Shown: positions 1-12,674, counted from the stretch's first letter. The stretch is 64,000 nucleotides of DNA from Allium sativum (GCA_030737875.1 CM060921.1:406636192-406700191), one strand, 5' to 3'. Numbers and translations are program-made. Notes: generated from the sequence alone by a model not told the origin.

Positions 1-653
1 AAGGTTGATCCCGCCTACAGACTTAATAATGATATTGGTAGTTTCGTGCACCCCTAGCTGCCTTCATAGGTGTCGTCTGCCCCTATCTCCACTAGGTGTA
101 CCCACTACCCCCAAGCGATCGGCTCCCTAACTCGTAGATACCCATGCTGGCCCCACAGTGGGGTGTATCACTCCCCAAAGTGGCAACCCGATACAACCAA
201 CAATGCACGGCTTATACCTACACGATGCAACAACGTCTTACCTACCAGCCCGGGTCCACACACGCATATGAATCCGTTGGAGTTGCGTTGCCACCGCTAA
301 CCCGGTTTGGCCTTTTACAGTCAAGCCCAGTATGCGTGTCCCGTCCTCGACATGGGTCGAGCCCACAAAGATACGTATGGGTTACTGGTTGAAACGGGCC
401 CTCATTACTTGACACAAGCTATCCACCTAAGCCTAGTCCCCTCTAGTACATCCCACTTAACCCACTTCTTATTCATGTTTTAATTACATGTTTCAATTTT
501 GGTTAAGTGTTTCTAATCGTATTTCCAAATGCCACCCAAGGCACCCACTAGATTCCACATGTCACCCAAGGCACCCACTTAACCCCCTCATGTCCCACTA
601 CATGCTTATCTGGTTAAGAGTTTCTTAATTCATTAAGACCGTAACCTCATAAA

Positions 654-871
654 GACCTCTCACATTAGACTGGAATTTGTGGCAGTTGGATTTGCCAGGC
701 GGGTCCGGGCAGTCTTACACCACAAAAGAGTCTAACCTCATGTCTTTACAATTGTTACATATTTAGTTTATGCCTAAAACATCTCACATTAGACTGGCAT
801 TTGTGGCAGCTGGATTTGCCGGGCGGGTCCGGGCATTCTTACACCACAAAAGAGTCTAACCTCGTGTCTTA
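654..871 (-). repeat. Tandem stem-loop repeat in A 3' LTR
   Basis: There are two copies with a period of about 122 bp. Copy 1 has an outer stem TTAGACT (665-671) with AGTCTAA (729-735) and an inner stem TTTGTGG (676-682) with CCACAAA (720-726). Copy 2 has the same stems at 789-795/853-859 and 800-806/844-850. Both stems are perfect in both copies. Homologous pairs occur in the LTRs of element C with compensatory changes. Confidence 0.8.
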
Positions 872-2179
872 GACGATTATTTATTCCTAATTAATCATTC
901 CCCAATTTGAATTACTTTCCCTATTCAAATTATCAATCAATTCCAAATTTAACGATGTCCATAATTGACTCAATTATGTCCATCCATTTGTGGTATGTAA
1001 AATCATACCAATTTTCACCCCAATTATATTTTATGCCTTTTAAGGCATTTATGCCAATTAAACCTTTTTAATATTATCCCCTTTACCCCCACATAGTACG
1101 TTTGTTCGTTTAACGTAAAATATAAGTTAGACTCGAATAGTCTAACTCATGAAATAAAAGAAAACATCACAATATGTACACATAATTAAAACATAGATCT
1201 AACATAGGGGGTGAACTTGTATATATCAATGATATTCTACATCTAAAACTTGCATAGGCCAAAGTTACAACTTACATAAATAATATATGTCATGGATCCA
1301 AATCTAAAGGTGTGAACTTGATGAGATAATGGCCACAAACTTGCATAAACATCATGTATAACATAGATCCAAACCTAAAGGTGTGAACTTGATGAAATAA
1401 TGGCCACAAACTTGCATAAACAACATATGTCATAGATCTATATCTAAAGGGGTTAAACTTGCATAGGTAATAACATAACATGATTCATATCCAACTCATA
1501 AACTCACATATGTGATTTATACATCGCAACAATGGTGTAGACTAGTATCTAACATGTAAAGTATCATGTAGAATTTAGCATATGTCATAGCCTAACTTTC
1601 AATTAAATTCTCACATAAACTAGGTGTCATAATCATGTAAGTTCACATATAATTCTACCCAACTTGTATATGATTCATGTTTGAATCAAAATCTAAACTT
1701 GCATACATATGATTTATCATATGAGTTAATATAACAAACTAGCATAAGAAACATGATGATTCAACTAGACATAAGCCAATCATAGGATTATAACATGGGT
1801 GATAGCATCATAACTTTGCATCATAAATGATAGCATCATAACATAGTATCATAGAAATTACAACATAATTACAACATACAATCAACAATTCATATCACAT
1901 CCGAATTATCCGCATTATAACTCAATCCAATTCATTTATTAATTATTTTGCTAGGACTATCGAACTCACAACTCAAAAGCAGTCTTGAGTTCTGAATTCT
2001 GATTTCTGGAGTTGAATTAGCGCTCCTTTAATGAAGATTCACTGTTAGGGTTGAATAGTTCTGATTTGTTTGCTGTTCTTCCTCTTAATTTTGGTGGCAG
2101 CTGCTCTAGGGTTCAAGATAACAGCATGACGGCCATAGTTTCAATTTTAATTCTGATTTAGGGTTTGAGTCTATGGGTC

Positions 2180-2188
2180 TTTTTATAG
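2180..2188 (-). promoter_or_regulatory. Putative LTR TATA box, A 3' LTR
   Basis: The minus strand reads CTATAAAAAGACCC here, about 440 bp inside the 5' edge of the LTR. The same motif is present at 10593-10601 in the other A LTR and in both C LTRs. The core promoter role is inferred from motif and position. Confidence 0.5.
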
Positions 2189-2388
2189 AGTTATGAATTA
2201 ATTTAAGCCGTTGGATGTTCTTAGGGTTAATCAAAACCATTCAATCATGATAGGGTGATGAGTCAGCCCTAATGACTCAGCAAGGAATCAGAAAGGACTC
2301 AACAACACGGGTCAGCCTGAACCAGAAAGCTGTGCAGGCTTTTGCCTTGGCCTGGGCGCACTTGGCAGGTGCGCCAGTGTTAATTTGT

Positions 2389-2415
2389 ACTGGCGCACTT
2401 CCCAAGTGCGCCAGT
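2389..2415. repeat. Perfect 12-bp-arm palindrome in A LTR
   Basis: ACTGGCGCACTT and AAGTGCGCCAGT are exact inverted copies separated by CCC. The copy at 10802-10828 has one mismatch. It lies about 210-235 bp from the 5' edge of the LTR in element orientation. Confidence 0.8.
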
Positions 2416-2625
2416 GCAATCTTTTTTTTTTTCTATTTTTCCACCAAACTTCGTTCGTCCATAACTCCTTCATCCGGTACCCGTTTCCCGCAAACTCGGA
2501 CTCTATTTCAACCAAAATTCCGAGACGAACACAATGGCGCAACCCAATCCCCATAATTCTCATGTATGAGATTAATTATTCTTTAATTTAGTTAATTCGA
2601 TTATTCAAAATTCCGGAGTGTTACA

Positions 2626-2640
2626 TTCTCCCCTCCTTAA
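2626..2640 (-). other. Element A polypurine tract
   Basis: The minus strand reads TTAAGGAGGGGAGAA directly before the LTR start TGTAACAC. A short conserved GGGGACGAAAT block lies just upstream, as it does in C and D. This is the expected plus-strand DNA priming site. Confidence 0.85.
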
Positions 2641-3259
2641 AGGATTTCGTCCCCGAAATATCCCAGTCAAGGAGAATGCATATCCTACCATCCAAACAAC
2701 CATCTACTCAACCATCAAACACAGGCATCCATTGTCCTTATAAAATTTCTAATGCTGTATGAACATATGCAAGAAGTGTGTGTATATGTTCCTTATCTAA
2801 TGCAAAATCAGGCGGTCTACTGATTCAGTTGACCTCCTTAATGCAAACCATGATAGTGCCATGCGTCCATTATGTATGCGAAGGAACCTTATCGATACAT
2901 ATTATTTCTACATGTGTGAACAACCATTCACCAAAATGCAACATCCATATGATGGTACAACCATTATACATCCATTACTTAAATAAGTACACACATTTAT
3001 ATGCAATATGCAATATGAAGTGACTGAGCCGATCTAGTGCCTAAAGTGTGTGTATATGCATCCACGAGCAACCACTAGCAAACGCTTGCATCCACGTGCA
3101 TCCATCATACATAACACGTCTCAAACACGTGTTTCAACCATGGGACTATCCTATCTAAAGGTCAAAGATACTAGCGAGAGGACACACTAAAGATAAGATA
3201 AGTACAAGATAAGCGATAAAGGAGAAACTAAAAGACATACCCTCGAAAAGAAAAGGGTA
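2641..3259 (-). other. Element A non-coding 3' region
   Basis: Between the end of pol and the polypurine tract. It aligns with 18206-18766 of element C (shared blocks around 2810-2850 and 3015-3045). I see no supported open frame. It is probably the 3' untranslated part of the genomic RNA. Confidence 0.6.
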
Positions 3260-4762
3260 TTATGAACGCATCTTCGCTTCCGTCTCCCAAGTAGCGTTGC
3301 TCTCATCATCTCCCCATTGCATTTTGACTAGCTTGACCTCTCGATTCCTCAACTTCTTAATCTCCGACCCAAGAATGCGCGTAGGAGCTCGTCGAATCAT
3401 CGCATCACGCTCGATCTCTACCTCTCTAAGCAAGCTCGGCTCTACCACTTCCGCGGTCTCGTGCAAGCACTTCCTCAAGTGTGATACATGGAATACGTCG
3501 TGTACACCACTAAGTCTCTCGGGCAACTCCACTCTATACGCCATCTGCCCAATCCTTTCCTTAATAGGAAACGGCCCTACGAACCATGGTGCTAACTTTC
3601 CAATGGACCCAAAGCGAACGACGTTCCGTAATGGAGACACCTTGACGAAGACCATGTCCCCAACATCAAACTCAAGATCTGACCTCCTCTTATCCGCATA
3701 AGATTTCTGTCTATCTTGCGCCGTCTTCATCCTCCTTCGAATCAAATCGATCTTTTCCGAAGTCTCTCTAATCATATCGGGTCCAAGCAAGATCTTGTCT
3801 GTAGACTCCCACCAACATGTAGGCGAACTACACGGTCGTCCATAAAGAGCCTCGAACGGTGTCATTCCAATGCTAGACTGAAAGCTGTTATTATATGCGA
3901 ACTCTAACAACGAAAGATGTTCCTCCCATGTACCTCCAAAGTCTAAGACAAATAACCTCAATAGGTCCTCTAGAATACGATTCACCCTCTCGGTCTGGCT
4001 GTTCGTCAGAGGATGATATGCGGTGCTCAAACATAACTGAGTCCCTACCGCCTCTTGCAAGCTTTTCCAAAATTCACTAGTGAAAATAGGATCGCGGTCG
4101 CTCACTATGCTAGAAGGAACACCGTGCAAACAAACTATTTCTCGAACGTATACGGAGGCAAACCATGGAGCAGTCCTCTTACTCTTCACGGGAATGAAAT
4201 GGGCGCTCTTAGTAAGTCTGTCTACCACGACCCAAATCCCCGTATTACCCTTCCTCGATCTTGGTAATCCGTTAATAAAGTCCATCGAGACGCTTTCCCA
4301 CTTCCATTGTGGCACCTCTAATGGATGAAGCAATCCACCGGGCTTCTTATGCTTTGCTTTTACTTGTTGGCACACCAAGCATCTAGCGACATACTCGACC
4401 ACATCCTTCTTCATGCCGGCCCAAAAGTAAACTCGTCTCATGTCCATGTACATCCTGTCCCTGCCGGGATGAATGGTCATCTTCGAACGATGGGCATCAT
4501 CAAGAATGATCTTCTTCAGATTCTCGTCCCTTGGTACACAAAGTCTACCGTCCCTACGGAACCAACCCTTATCATCTAGGGTATACCTACGGAGATGGCT
4601 TGATGACTCCCCTCCTTTGAGCTTTTCTACTAACTCAACCAAATGTGGGTCGTCTCGCTGTGCCTCGCCAATCCGTCCCAAAAGCGTAGGTCTGACCTCT
4701 AAGGTTGTTAGCAAACCAGGTACGAAGTCAATGGAAGGTGTAAAGTCAAACGTAGAGATGAA
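3260..4762 (-). pseudogene. pol: Element A pol, second half: integrase with chromodomain
   Basis: This continues the 4763-6667 frame after an in-frame TAG at 4763-4765. Counting residues from 4714, the integrase zinc finger is H75, H82, C112, C115. The catalytic core follows with Asp in SMDFINGLP (about 145), Asp in VSDRDPIF and Glu in QTERVN. The C-terminus has a chromodomain (KLRNREVKLVKMQW, then TWETEAKMR). A late TAA replaces the codon before the YPFLFEG tail that C retains, so the last residues are cut off. All catalytic residues I can judge are present. The upstream stop would prevent normal expression. Close relative: the C integrase in two pieces at 34856-35865 and 18767-19787. Confidence 0.92.
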
Positions 4763-6667
4763 CTATAAACTTTGCCGCTCAACAAACAACGGACTCAAGG
4801 ATAACCTTTTTCTACTTAAGGCGTCTGCCACCACGTTACCCTTGCCAGGGGTATATGCTATCTCGAAGTCGTAGGATGCTAAGAATTCCATCCACCTTTG
4901 CTGCCTTAAGTTCAAGTCCTTCTGAGAGAACAAATATTTTAGTGATTTTTGGTCAGTGAATAATTCGAATTTTTCACCAAGAAGATAATGACGCCAAGAC
5001 TTAAGCGCGAAAACAATAGCGGCCAACTCTAGGTCATGTGTAGGGTAATTTCTCTCATGTACTCTCAATTGCCTTCCACCATAGGCTATTACCCTTCCCT
5101 CTTGCATTAAGACAGCGCCTAGTCCTGTCCCACAAGCATCGGTATAAACGGTAAATGGCTTACTCCCATCTGGCAACACTAAGACTGGGGCTGTGGTCAA
5201 AGCTCTCTTTAAACGTTGGAACGCATCATCACAATCTACGTCCCACGTGAAAACTAAATTCTTCTTCGTCAAACGTGTTAATGGAGCTGATATTTTTGCG
5301 AAGTCTTTGATGAACTTCCTATAGTAGCCAGCCAACCCTAAGAAACTCCTCACCTTGGTAGCATTTTTAGAAACCTTCCAATCTCGGATGGCCACTACCT
5401 TCGCGGGATCCACGGCTATCCCTTCTTTGGAAACCACGTGCCCTAAGAATCGCACTTCCTTCCTCCAAAAGTGACATTTAGAAAATTTTGCTTTAAGGCT
5501 ATGCGCTCGAAGAGTCTCCAACACTTCCCTAAGATGTAGGGCATGATCTTCTTCGCTTTTAGAAAAGATCAAGATGTCATCTACAAAGACTACCACGAAT
5601 TTATTAAGGTACTCCCTAAACACCCTACTCATCAAATCAACAAAGTATGCGGGGGCGTTTGTCAAATCGAAGGGCATCACCAACCACTCGAAGAAACGAT
5701 CTGGAGTCCTAAAGGCAGTCTTGTCTATGCTATCCTCAGCCACTCTCAACTGATGGAAACCGGTGGCAAAGTCCAACTGCGAAAACACTGAGGTGCCAAC
5801 TAACTGATCGAAAAGATCGTCAATCCTCGGCAGTGGGTGTCTATTCTTCTTAGTAAGCTTATTAAGTTCTCTATAGTCCACACAAAGTCTAAGGGACCCA
5901 TCCGCCTTCGTGGCAAATACTACTGGAGCACCCCACTCCGATATACTACGTCTGATGAACCCCTTCTCAAGTAATTCTTTCACTTGCTTACTGAGTTCTC
6001 TTCTCTCTCTTGGAGCCATGTGGTGCACTAGCAATGCAACCGGCTTTGCATTGTCTACTAGATATATTCGAAAGTCGATTTCACGTTTTGGGGGTAAACC
6101 CCTCACCTCATCGAAGACATCAGCATATTCACGGACTATGGGAACAAAATGTAAATCATCATCAGATGCGTCAAGGGATTCTAGGTAACTAAGCATTACT
6201 GGACCTCTAGGGTCACAAGAAATATCAAGGGTCTTTCCAGAACGAGTCAACAATCTAACTACCCTTCTTTCACAATCTAGGATGGCCCCATATCTAGCTA
6301 GCCAATCCATACCTAGAATTAAACCGTAGCCCATGAAGCTAAGAACAAAGGCATTGCATTCAAACTCAACGCCCAAGATAAACACTCTCAAATCCCGACA
6401 AATCATAGAAAGATGAGCCGAACCACCGATAGGATTTGAGACTACTAAGGGATTAGTAACTAGACTAGTATCAAAGTGCAGTGTTTCAACTAATGATGTA
6501 GAAATAAACGAATGCGATGCGCCAGAATCGAATAAAGTACGGACAGGCTGATCAAACAGAAAAACTAAACTTTCAACGGAAATTGCTCTACCTCGTTCTT
6601 GCAGCGGAGGAACCACGAGAGCTTGAACTTGTCCCCTTGCCTGCCTGGGTGCCATAAGAGCTGGCAC
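4763..6667 (-). pseudogene. pol: Element A pol, first half: protease, reverse transcriptase, RNase H
   Basis: This is an open frame of 634 codons. The retroviral-type protease motif [10 protein letters not shown] is at about residues 45-54, with the flap and ILGMDWL hallmark downstream. RT follows with [17 protein letters not shown] and the [10 protein letters not shown] catalytic box at about residues 360-370. RNase H follows, with [14 protein letters not shown] and later [10 protein letters not shown]. The frame ends at TAG 4763-4765, where C has GAG (Glu) in the same context, so a single nonsense change is inferred. The N-terminal edge is set by another in-frame TAG at 6668-6670. Upstream it is continuous with the Gag zinc knuckles, which suggests one Gag-Pol frame ancestrally. 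Confidence 0.93.
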
Positions 6668-7564
6668 CTATCCTCCCGAGGTAGACCCTGCCCTCTGCCC
6701 TTTCTTTGGGCAGTCCTTAATAATATGTCCCGCTTCGCCACAATGGAAACAACCAGTCTTATTTTTCTTCCTACAATCTTTTCTTAGATGGCCGGGTGTC
6801 CCCACAGTTAAAGCATTTCTTCTTCCCCTTAGCATTGTTGCCTTTGCCACCTTTCTTGTTCTGTTGTTGCTGTTGCGACTTCTTTTGATCCCCTTTCTTC
6901 TCGGGTGCCTTATTAGCATTGGCGTCCTTCTCCTCTTCATGCATGAGTGCCATGTCAACTAACCTCTCAAAGGTAGCCCCCATGGGAATATGGGTCATAG
7001 CTAATGCATGAAGCGGCTCGTTTAAACCCTTAACAAATCTTAGAGCCTTCTTTTCTGGAGTGTTTACCAAGTCTAAGCCAAACCTTTCCAATTGGTTGAA
7101 TTTGTTGACGTACTCTTTCACCGATAGATTCCCTTGCTTCAGTGACAAAAACCTTCCATGTATAGATTCTCTTCAGCCCGTGAGAGAAACTTCGCCTCAA
7201 ACCTCTGCCTAAAATCTAGCCATGTATCGACTGGACGTCCCCCATTAGTGACCTCCCACCAAAATGAGGCGTCATCCTTCATTAGCCAGACAGCTAGCTG
7301 GACTTTTCTTCCATCATCCACTTCAAAAATTCTAAACAATTATTCCACCTCCTTTAGCCAGTTACGAGCTTCAACAAATGTCTCCGTCCCGTGAAAAGGT
7401 TTTCCACCCATTGCTCTAAAGTCCTTACATATCTTTGCGAAATTATCGACACGAGGAGGAGGAGGAGGATTTGCTGGACCTGCGGCGGCGGCCCTAGCCT
7501 CAAGATATTGACGAAACCAACCGGGCACATGAACGCCCTCTGGTATTTCAGATGCTTCAGACAT
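6668..7564 (-). pseudogene. gag: Element A gag (capsid/nucleocapsid), broken
   Basis: The frame begins with an ATG at 7562-7564 (MSEASEIPEG), the same start context as C gag. The retrotransposon Gag domain is recognisable (FAKICKDFRAMGGKPF, WWEVTNGGRPVDTW, FEAKFLSRAEE, YVNKFNQLERFG). There is an in-frame TAA at 7340-7342. A frame change near 7145 and a compensating one near 6795 flank the middle part. The second frameshift splits the first CCHC knuckle (CFNCG in one frame, GHLRKDC in the other). The second knuckle, CFHCGEAGHIIKDC, is intact. The protein would package RNA and form the particle, but this copy cannot encode it whole. Confidence 0.9.
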
Positions 7565-7758
7565 GCTGAAACGAAAAAGGAAAGATTCAATACAAAAAGG
7601 ACTGAAGGAAAGATATATGGCTCTTGGGGTTATGCTCTATAAAATATACTTTTCTCTTGAAAATACTCTCCTTAAAACATACTTTTGAAAGTATTTCTTT
7701 ATAAAAATTGCTTTGAAAAATAGTTTTTCAAAATTCATATCTGTTCTGGTAACCTTCA

Positions 7759-7770
7759 GCTCTGATACCA
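7759..7770 (-). other. Element A primer-binding site
   Basis: The minus strand reads TGGTATCAGAGC, complementary to the 3' end of plant initiator-Met tRNA, two bases inside the 5' LTR end. It primes minus-strand DNA synthesis. Confidence 0.9.
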
Positions 7771-7772
7771 CA

Positions 7773-10700
7773 TGTAACACTCCACGTCCATTAATGTCAC
7801 TCGCAAAGGGAATGCATTAACTTCCATGGAGCATTTTAAGTGAATATAGAATAGAAAATCACAACAAGACAGATATTAAGCAGTACTTGAAAATTCAAAA
7901 CTTTATTTATTGCAGCAGAAGGTAAATATGTTTGGTTACATCATCAAAACCATAAACCAAAGTCAAGTACATCGTATCCATCTTGATAAAACAAAGTACA
8001 TAATCTGAAAGACATAATCCCCAACATTAAAATAGCCATAATTAATGAGAAGCTGATCTTTACTTCAGCGGTCCAAGAAATCTTCTAAAAGCAGACCAAA
8101 ATCAAGCTCCATTGGTGCTAGTTCCAACCTGAGCACCTGGGGGGGGGGAAGGGAAGACACGGATAAAGGGGGGGTCAGACATAAAGTCTGGCGAGTGCGA
8201 TAATTCTAACAATATAATTAACAAAGTAACTAGGCTAAGGCATAAGTTGGAAAATAAGGAAATGATCATGAACCATTGAGTATGGCAGAGTAAATAAGGA
8301 AACAGGATGATCAACGATATCGTTAAGCGCACTTAAACCACAATAGGATGATTACTAAACTATACCAACACTATGGGATAATTGCTATACTGCACCGCCA
8401 CTAGTATACTGCACCACTAGTCACCCTAAGGTTGATCCCGCCTATAGACCTAATAATGATATTGGTAGTTTCGTGCACCCCTAGCTGCCTTCATAGGTGT
8501 CGTCTGCCCCTATCTCCACTAGGTGTACCCACTACCCCCAAGCGATCGGCTCCCTAACTCGTAGATACCCGTGCTGGCCCCACAGTGGGGTGTATCACTC
8601 CCCAAAGTGGCAACCCGATACAACCAACAATGCACAGCTTATACCTACACGATGCAACAACGTCTTACCTACCAGCCCGGGTCCACACACGCATATGAAT
8701 CCGTTGGAGTTGCGTTGCCACCGCTAACCCGGTTTGGCCTCTTACAGTCAACCCCATTATGCGTGTCCCGTCCTCGACTTGGGTCGAGCCCACAAAGATA
8801 CGTATGGGTTACTGGTTGAAACGGGCCCTCATTACTTGACACAAGCTATCCACCTAAGCCTGGTCCCCTCTAGTACATCCCACTTAACCCACTTCTTATT
8901 CATGTTTTAATTACATGTTTCAATTTTGGTTAAGTGTTTCTAATCGTATTTCCAAATGCCACCCAAGGCACCCACTAGATTCCACATGCCACCCAAGGCA
9001 CCCACTTAACCCCCTCATGTCCCACTACATGCTTATCTGGTTAAGTGTTTCTTAATTCATTAAGACCGTAACCGCATAAAGACCTCTCACATTAGACTGA
9101 CATTTGTGGCAGCTGGATTTGCCGGGCGGGTCCGGGCAGTCTTACACCACAAAAGAGTCTAACCTCGTGTCTTTACAATTGTTGCGTATTTAGTTTATGC
9201 CTAAGACCTCTCACATTAGACTGGCATTTGTGGCAGCTGGATTTGCCGGGCGGGTCCGTGCAGTCTTACACCACAAAAGAGTCTAACCTCATGTCTTAGA
9301 CGATTAATTATTCCTAATTAATCATTCCCCAATTTGAATTACTTTCCCTATTCAAATTATCAATCAATTCAAAATTTAACGATTTCCATAATTGACTCAA
9401 TTATGTCCATCCATTTATGGTATGCAAAATCATACCAATTTTCACCACAATTATATTTTATGCCTTTTAAGGCATTTAAGCCAATTAAACCTTTTTAATA
9501 TTATCCCCTTTACCCCCACGTAGTACGTTTGTTCGTTTAACGTAAAATATACGTTAGACTCGAATAGTCTAACTCATGAAATAAAAGAAAACATCACAAT
9601 ATATACACATAATTAAAACATAGATCTAACATAGGGGTGAACTTGCATATATGAATGATGTTCTACATCTAAAACTTGCATAGGCCAAAGTTACAACTTA
9701 CATAAACAATATATGTCATGGATCCAAATCTAAAGGTGTGAACTTGATGAGATAATGGCCACAAACTTGCATAAACATCATGTATAACATAGATCCAAAC
9801 CTATAGGTGTGAACTTGATGAAATAATGGCCACAAACTTGCATAAACAACATATGTCATAGATCTATATCTAAAGTAACATGATTCATATCCAACTCATA
9901 AACTCACATATGTGATTTATACATCGCAACAATGGTGTAGACTAGTATCTAACATGTAAAGTATCATGTAGAATTTAGCATATGTCATAGCCTAACTTTC
10001 AATTAAATTCTCACATAAACTAGGTGTCATAATCATGTAAGTTCACATATAATTCTACCCAACTTGTATATGATTCATGTTTGAATCAAAATCTAAACTT
10101 GCATACATATGATTTATCATATGAGTTAATATAACAAACTAGCATAAGAAACATGATGATTCAACTAGACATAAGCCAATCATAGGATTATAACATGGGT
10201 GATAGCATCATAACATTGCATCGTAAATGATAGCATCATAACATAGTATCATAGAAATTACAACACAATCCTACAACATAATTACAACATGCAATCAACA
10301 ATTCATATCACATCGGAATTATCCGCATTATAACTCAATCCAATTCATTTATTAATTAGTTTGCTAGGACTATCGAACTCACAACTCAAAAGCAGTATTG
10401 AGTTCTGAATTCTGATTTCTGGAGTTGAATTAGCGCTCCTTTGATGAAGATTCGCTGTTAGGGTTGAATAGTTCTGATTTGGTTGCTGTTCTTCCTCTTA
10501 ATTTTGGTGGCGGCTGTTCTAGGGTTCAAGACAACAGCATGACGGCCATAGTTTCAATTTTAATTCTGATTTAGGGTTTGAGTCTATGGGTCTTTTTATA
10601 GAGTTATGAATTAATTTAAGCCGTCGGATGTTCTTAGGGTTAATCAAAACCATTCAAGCATGATAGGGTGATGAGTCATCCCTAATGACTCAGCAAGGAG

Positions 10701-11035
10701 TCAGAAAGGACTCAACAACACGAGTCAGTCTGAACCAGAAAGCTGTGCAGGCTTTTGCCTCGGCCTGGGCGCACTTTGCAGGTGCGCCAGTGTTAATTTG
10801 TACTGGCACACTTCCCAAGTGCGCCAGTGCAATCTTTTTTTTCTATTTTGCCACCAAACTTCGTTCGTCCATAACTCCTTCATCCAGTACCCGTTTCCCG
10901 CAAACTCGGACTCTATTTCAACCAGAATTCCGAGACGAACACAATGGCGCAACCCAATCACCATAATTCTCACGTCTGAGATTAATTATTCTTTAATTTA
11001 GTTAATTCGATTATTCAAAATTCTGGGGTGTTACA
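7773..11035 (-). repeat. Element A 5' LTR, complete
   Basis: It runs from TGTAACACTCC at 7773 to GGGGTGTTACA at 11035 (3263 bp), bounded by the primer-binding site on one side and new flanking DNA on the other. It contains tandem stem-loops at 9081-9300, a TATA-like motif at 10593-10601, an imperfect palindrome at 10802-10828, AATAAA-type signals on the minus strand near 7900-7915 and a G-run on the plus strand at 8139-8148. It is homologous to C LTRs in patches only. Confidence 0.94.
9081..9300 (-). repeat. Tandem stem-loop repeat in A 5' LTR
   Basis: Second copy of the structure at 654-871. It has two units with the same outer (TTAGACT/AGTCTAA) and inner (TTTGTGG/CCACAAA) arms and a conserved loop block GGGCGGGTCC. 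The spacing matches the other LTR. Confidence 0.78.
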
Positions 11036-11758
11036 GATCATTCTGAGCCCCAACGAAGATCTTCCCGCCTGAGCACCAACACAGGACTTTTACAAATTAC
11101 AAGAATTGACTTCTTCTTGTGTTCTTGAAACATTGAATAACTAATAATTGAGTACACCCTTCCTATAATCTTATCCTCGATTATATATCATATACGTGAA
11201 GATTTGAAGGAAGTATATTACTTATTAAATCAAGAAATATGAAATAATTCCAATGATTCAATAAGTATCTTGAATATATGAAAACTTTTTAGAATGCAAG
11301 AGTTTAGAAATGTAGATCAGAGAATAGATTAGATTCGGAAGGAATTGGTGATTTGAAAACTAAGTTTGTAGTGAATATATAATAGTTGATAGGTAGAGAT
11401 TCTTCATGAAGAGTTTATTCAAAGAGATGCACCCATTTCTTTTCAGAAATTAAGAGAAACCCCTTCATGAAGAATGATGTCTCTTCATAAAAATGATTGT
11501 TGTTTCGAATTAGTCAACTGATCTGTAAATCACCACTGGTTAAAATACTGAAAATCGTATATATTTAAAATTTGTAGAAACTAGCCGTTACTAGGCAAAA
11601 ATATGCTCGACTAATCGACTGGCTCAACAGTCACCAATCGACCGATTCAGTATATTTTGTCCAGTCATGACTGTTTTTCATCCATTTGTTTATATATATT
11701 ATCAAAATACGTGCATATGTGTTATATAATGAGGATAGATTTTGACATTGATCTAACA
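11036..11758 (-). repeat. Possible copia-like LTR fragment truncated by element A
   Basis: Read on the minus strand, the segment starts TGTTAGATCAATGTC (from 11758), a start common in plant Ty1/copia LTRs. It ends near 11040 with a block around GGTGCTCAGGCGGGAAG that I associate with the U5 side of such LTRs. A interrupts it at 11035, and the rest would lie left of the window. No coding sequence supports it and no target-site duplication can be tested. Confidence 0.4.
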
Positions 11759-11765
11759 CATCTAA

Positions 11766-11816
11766 ACACACACACAAACACACACGCACACACACACACA
11801 CACATATATATATATA
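11766..11816. repeat. (CA)n(TA)n microsatellite
   Basis: Nearly pure CA repeats with two interruptions pass into TA repeats. Confidence 0.95.
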
Positions 11817-12674
11817 AACTAACTCTTTGATTTGATCTTCATTTCGTCGTTGAATTGAATCAAAAATCCGATGATTCAACAATTTATACCATTATAAAAA
11901 TCTTGTTTTATTGAACCTCTCAGTCCTCTTCTTTAGTATATCCATCTCCTCTGATCAACAAAATAATCAACCATTTTTCCTATTTGAGAAATTTAGTCAC
12001 AAGTTCAAAAATTAATATTTATTTTCAAGAATACAAATTCAAAAAAGCTTATTTTCATGGTCGTACAACATATGTATAATAGTTGAAAATAAATAACCGT
12101 TTCATAATTTTAAAAATGTTTTCAAATATGGAACATTTTTTTTAACATAACTTTTTTCCATGGTCAGGCATCCTACTTCCCGTTATAAACACAGTAAGGA
12201 TTAACATTTCGTATATTACTTCATCTCATACGATTCAATAAAATTTCGGCAGCATTTCCCTTTTGTTCCTCCATTGTACACAAATGCATGTACGCAGGAA
12301 ACAAAAAGAAAAGTTAAACCAAAATTTTGTGAGTCTTTTGAAACAAAGTAGTATACAAAATGTAAATGCTTATTGTGTTTATAACTTGTTCAATACAGAG
12401 ACAAATCCAACGAACATTGTACCAGATTAATATAAAAGGTCGTTGTTTTTGACAAAAACGACTATTTATATAATGAATCTCGTCGCACGGGGGCGAAAAC
12501 TCTCTATGGGACATTAGTCAATTAGATGTGTGCATTTTACCAAAAAAAATATAGTTTTACTAAATGTTTGTATTTACAAAAAAATATTTTAATTTATCAC
12601 ATTTGTTCGACGTATCACATTAACTTAAAGCTGATTTACCATTATTGTCATTTTAATAGGCTCAATTAGATTTT
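11817..12674. other. AT-rich non-coding stretch, unassigned
   Basis: Only short open frames on either strand, with no recognisable domain, and no terminal repeats that I could match. It may be original host DNA or an old degraded element. Confidence 0.5.

Larger units (their letters stand above)
1..2625 (-). repeat. Element A 3' LTR (partial)
   Basis: It matches 8428-11035 almost throughout and ends GTGTTACA at 2625 next to a polypurine tract. A 27-bp stretch near 1450-1475 is missing from the other copy. It holds the tandem stem-loops (654-871), a TATA-like motif and a 27-bp palindrome, annotated separately. Open frames within it are short and are not supported as genes. Confidence 0.93.
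1..11035 (-). mobile_element. Element A: Ty3/gypsy chromovirus LTR retrotransposon, truncated by window start
   Basis: In element order (right to left) it has a 5' LTR, an initiator-Met-type primer-binding site, broken gag, pol (protease, RT, RNase H, integrase, chromodomain), a polypurine tract and a 3' LTR. Position 1 aligns with 8428 of the complete LTR, so about 655 bp of the 3' LTR lie outside the window. The two LTR copies differ by roughly 2% in the stretches I compared. The right flank is GATCA, but the matching left flank is not in the window, so a target-site duplication cannot be tested. The coding part closely resembles element C, a sister family. Stops and frameshifts make this copy non-autonomous. 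Confidence 0.93.
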
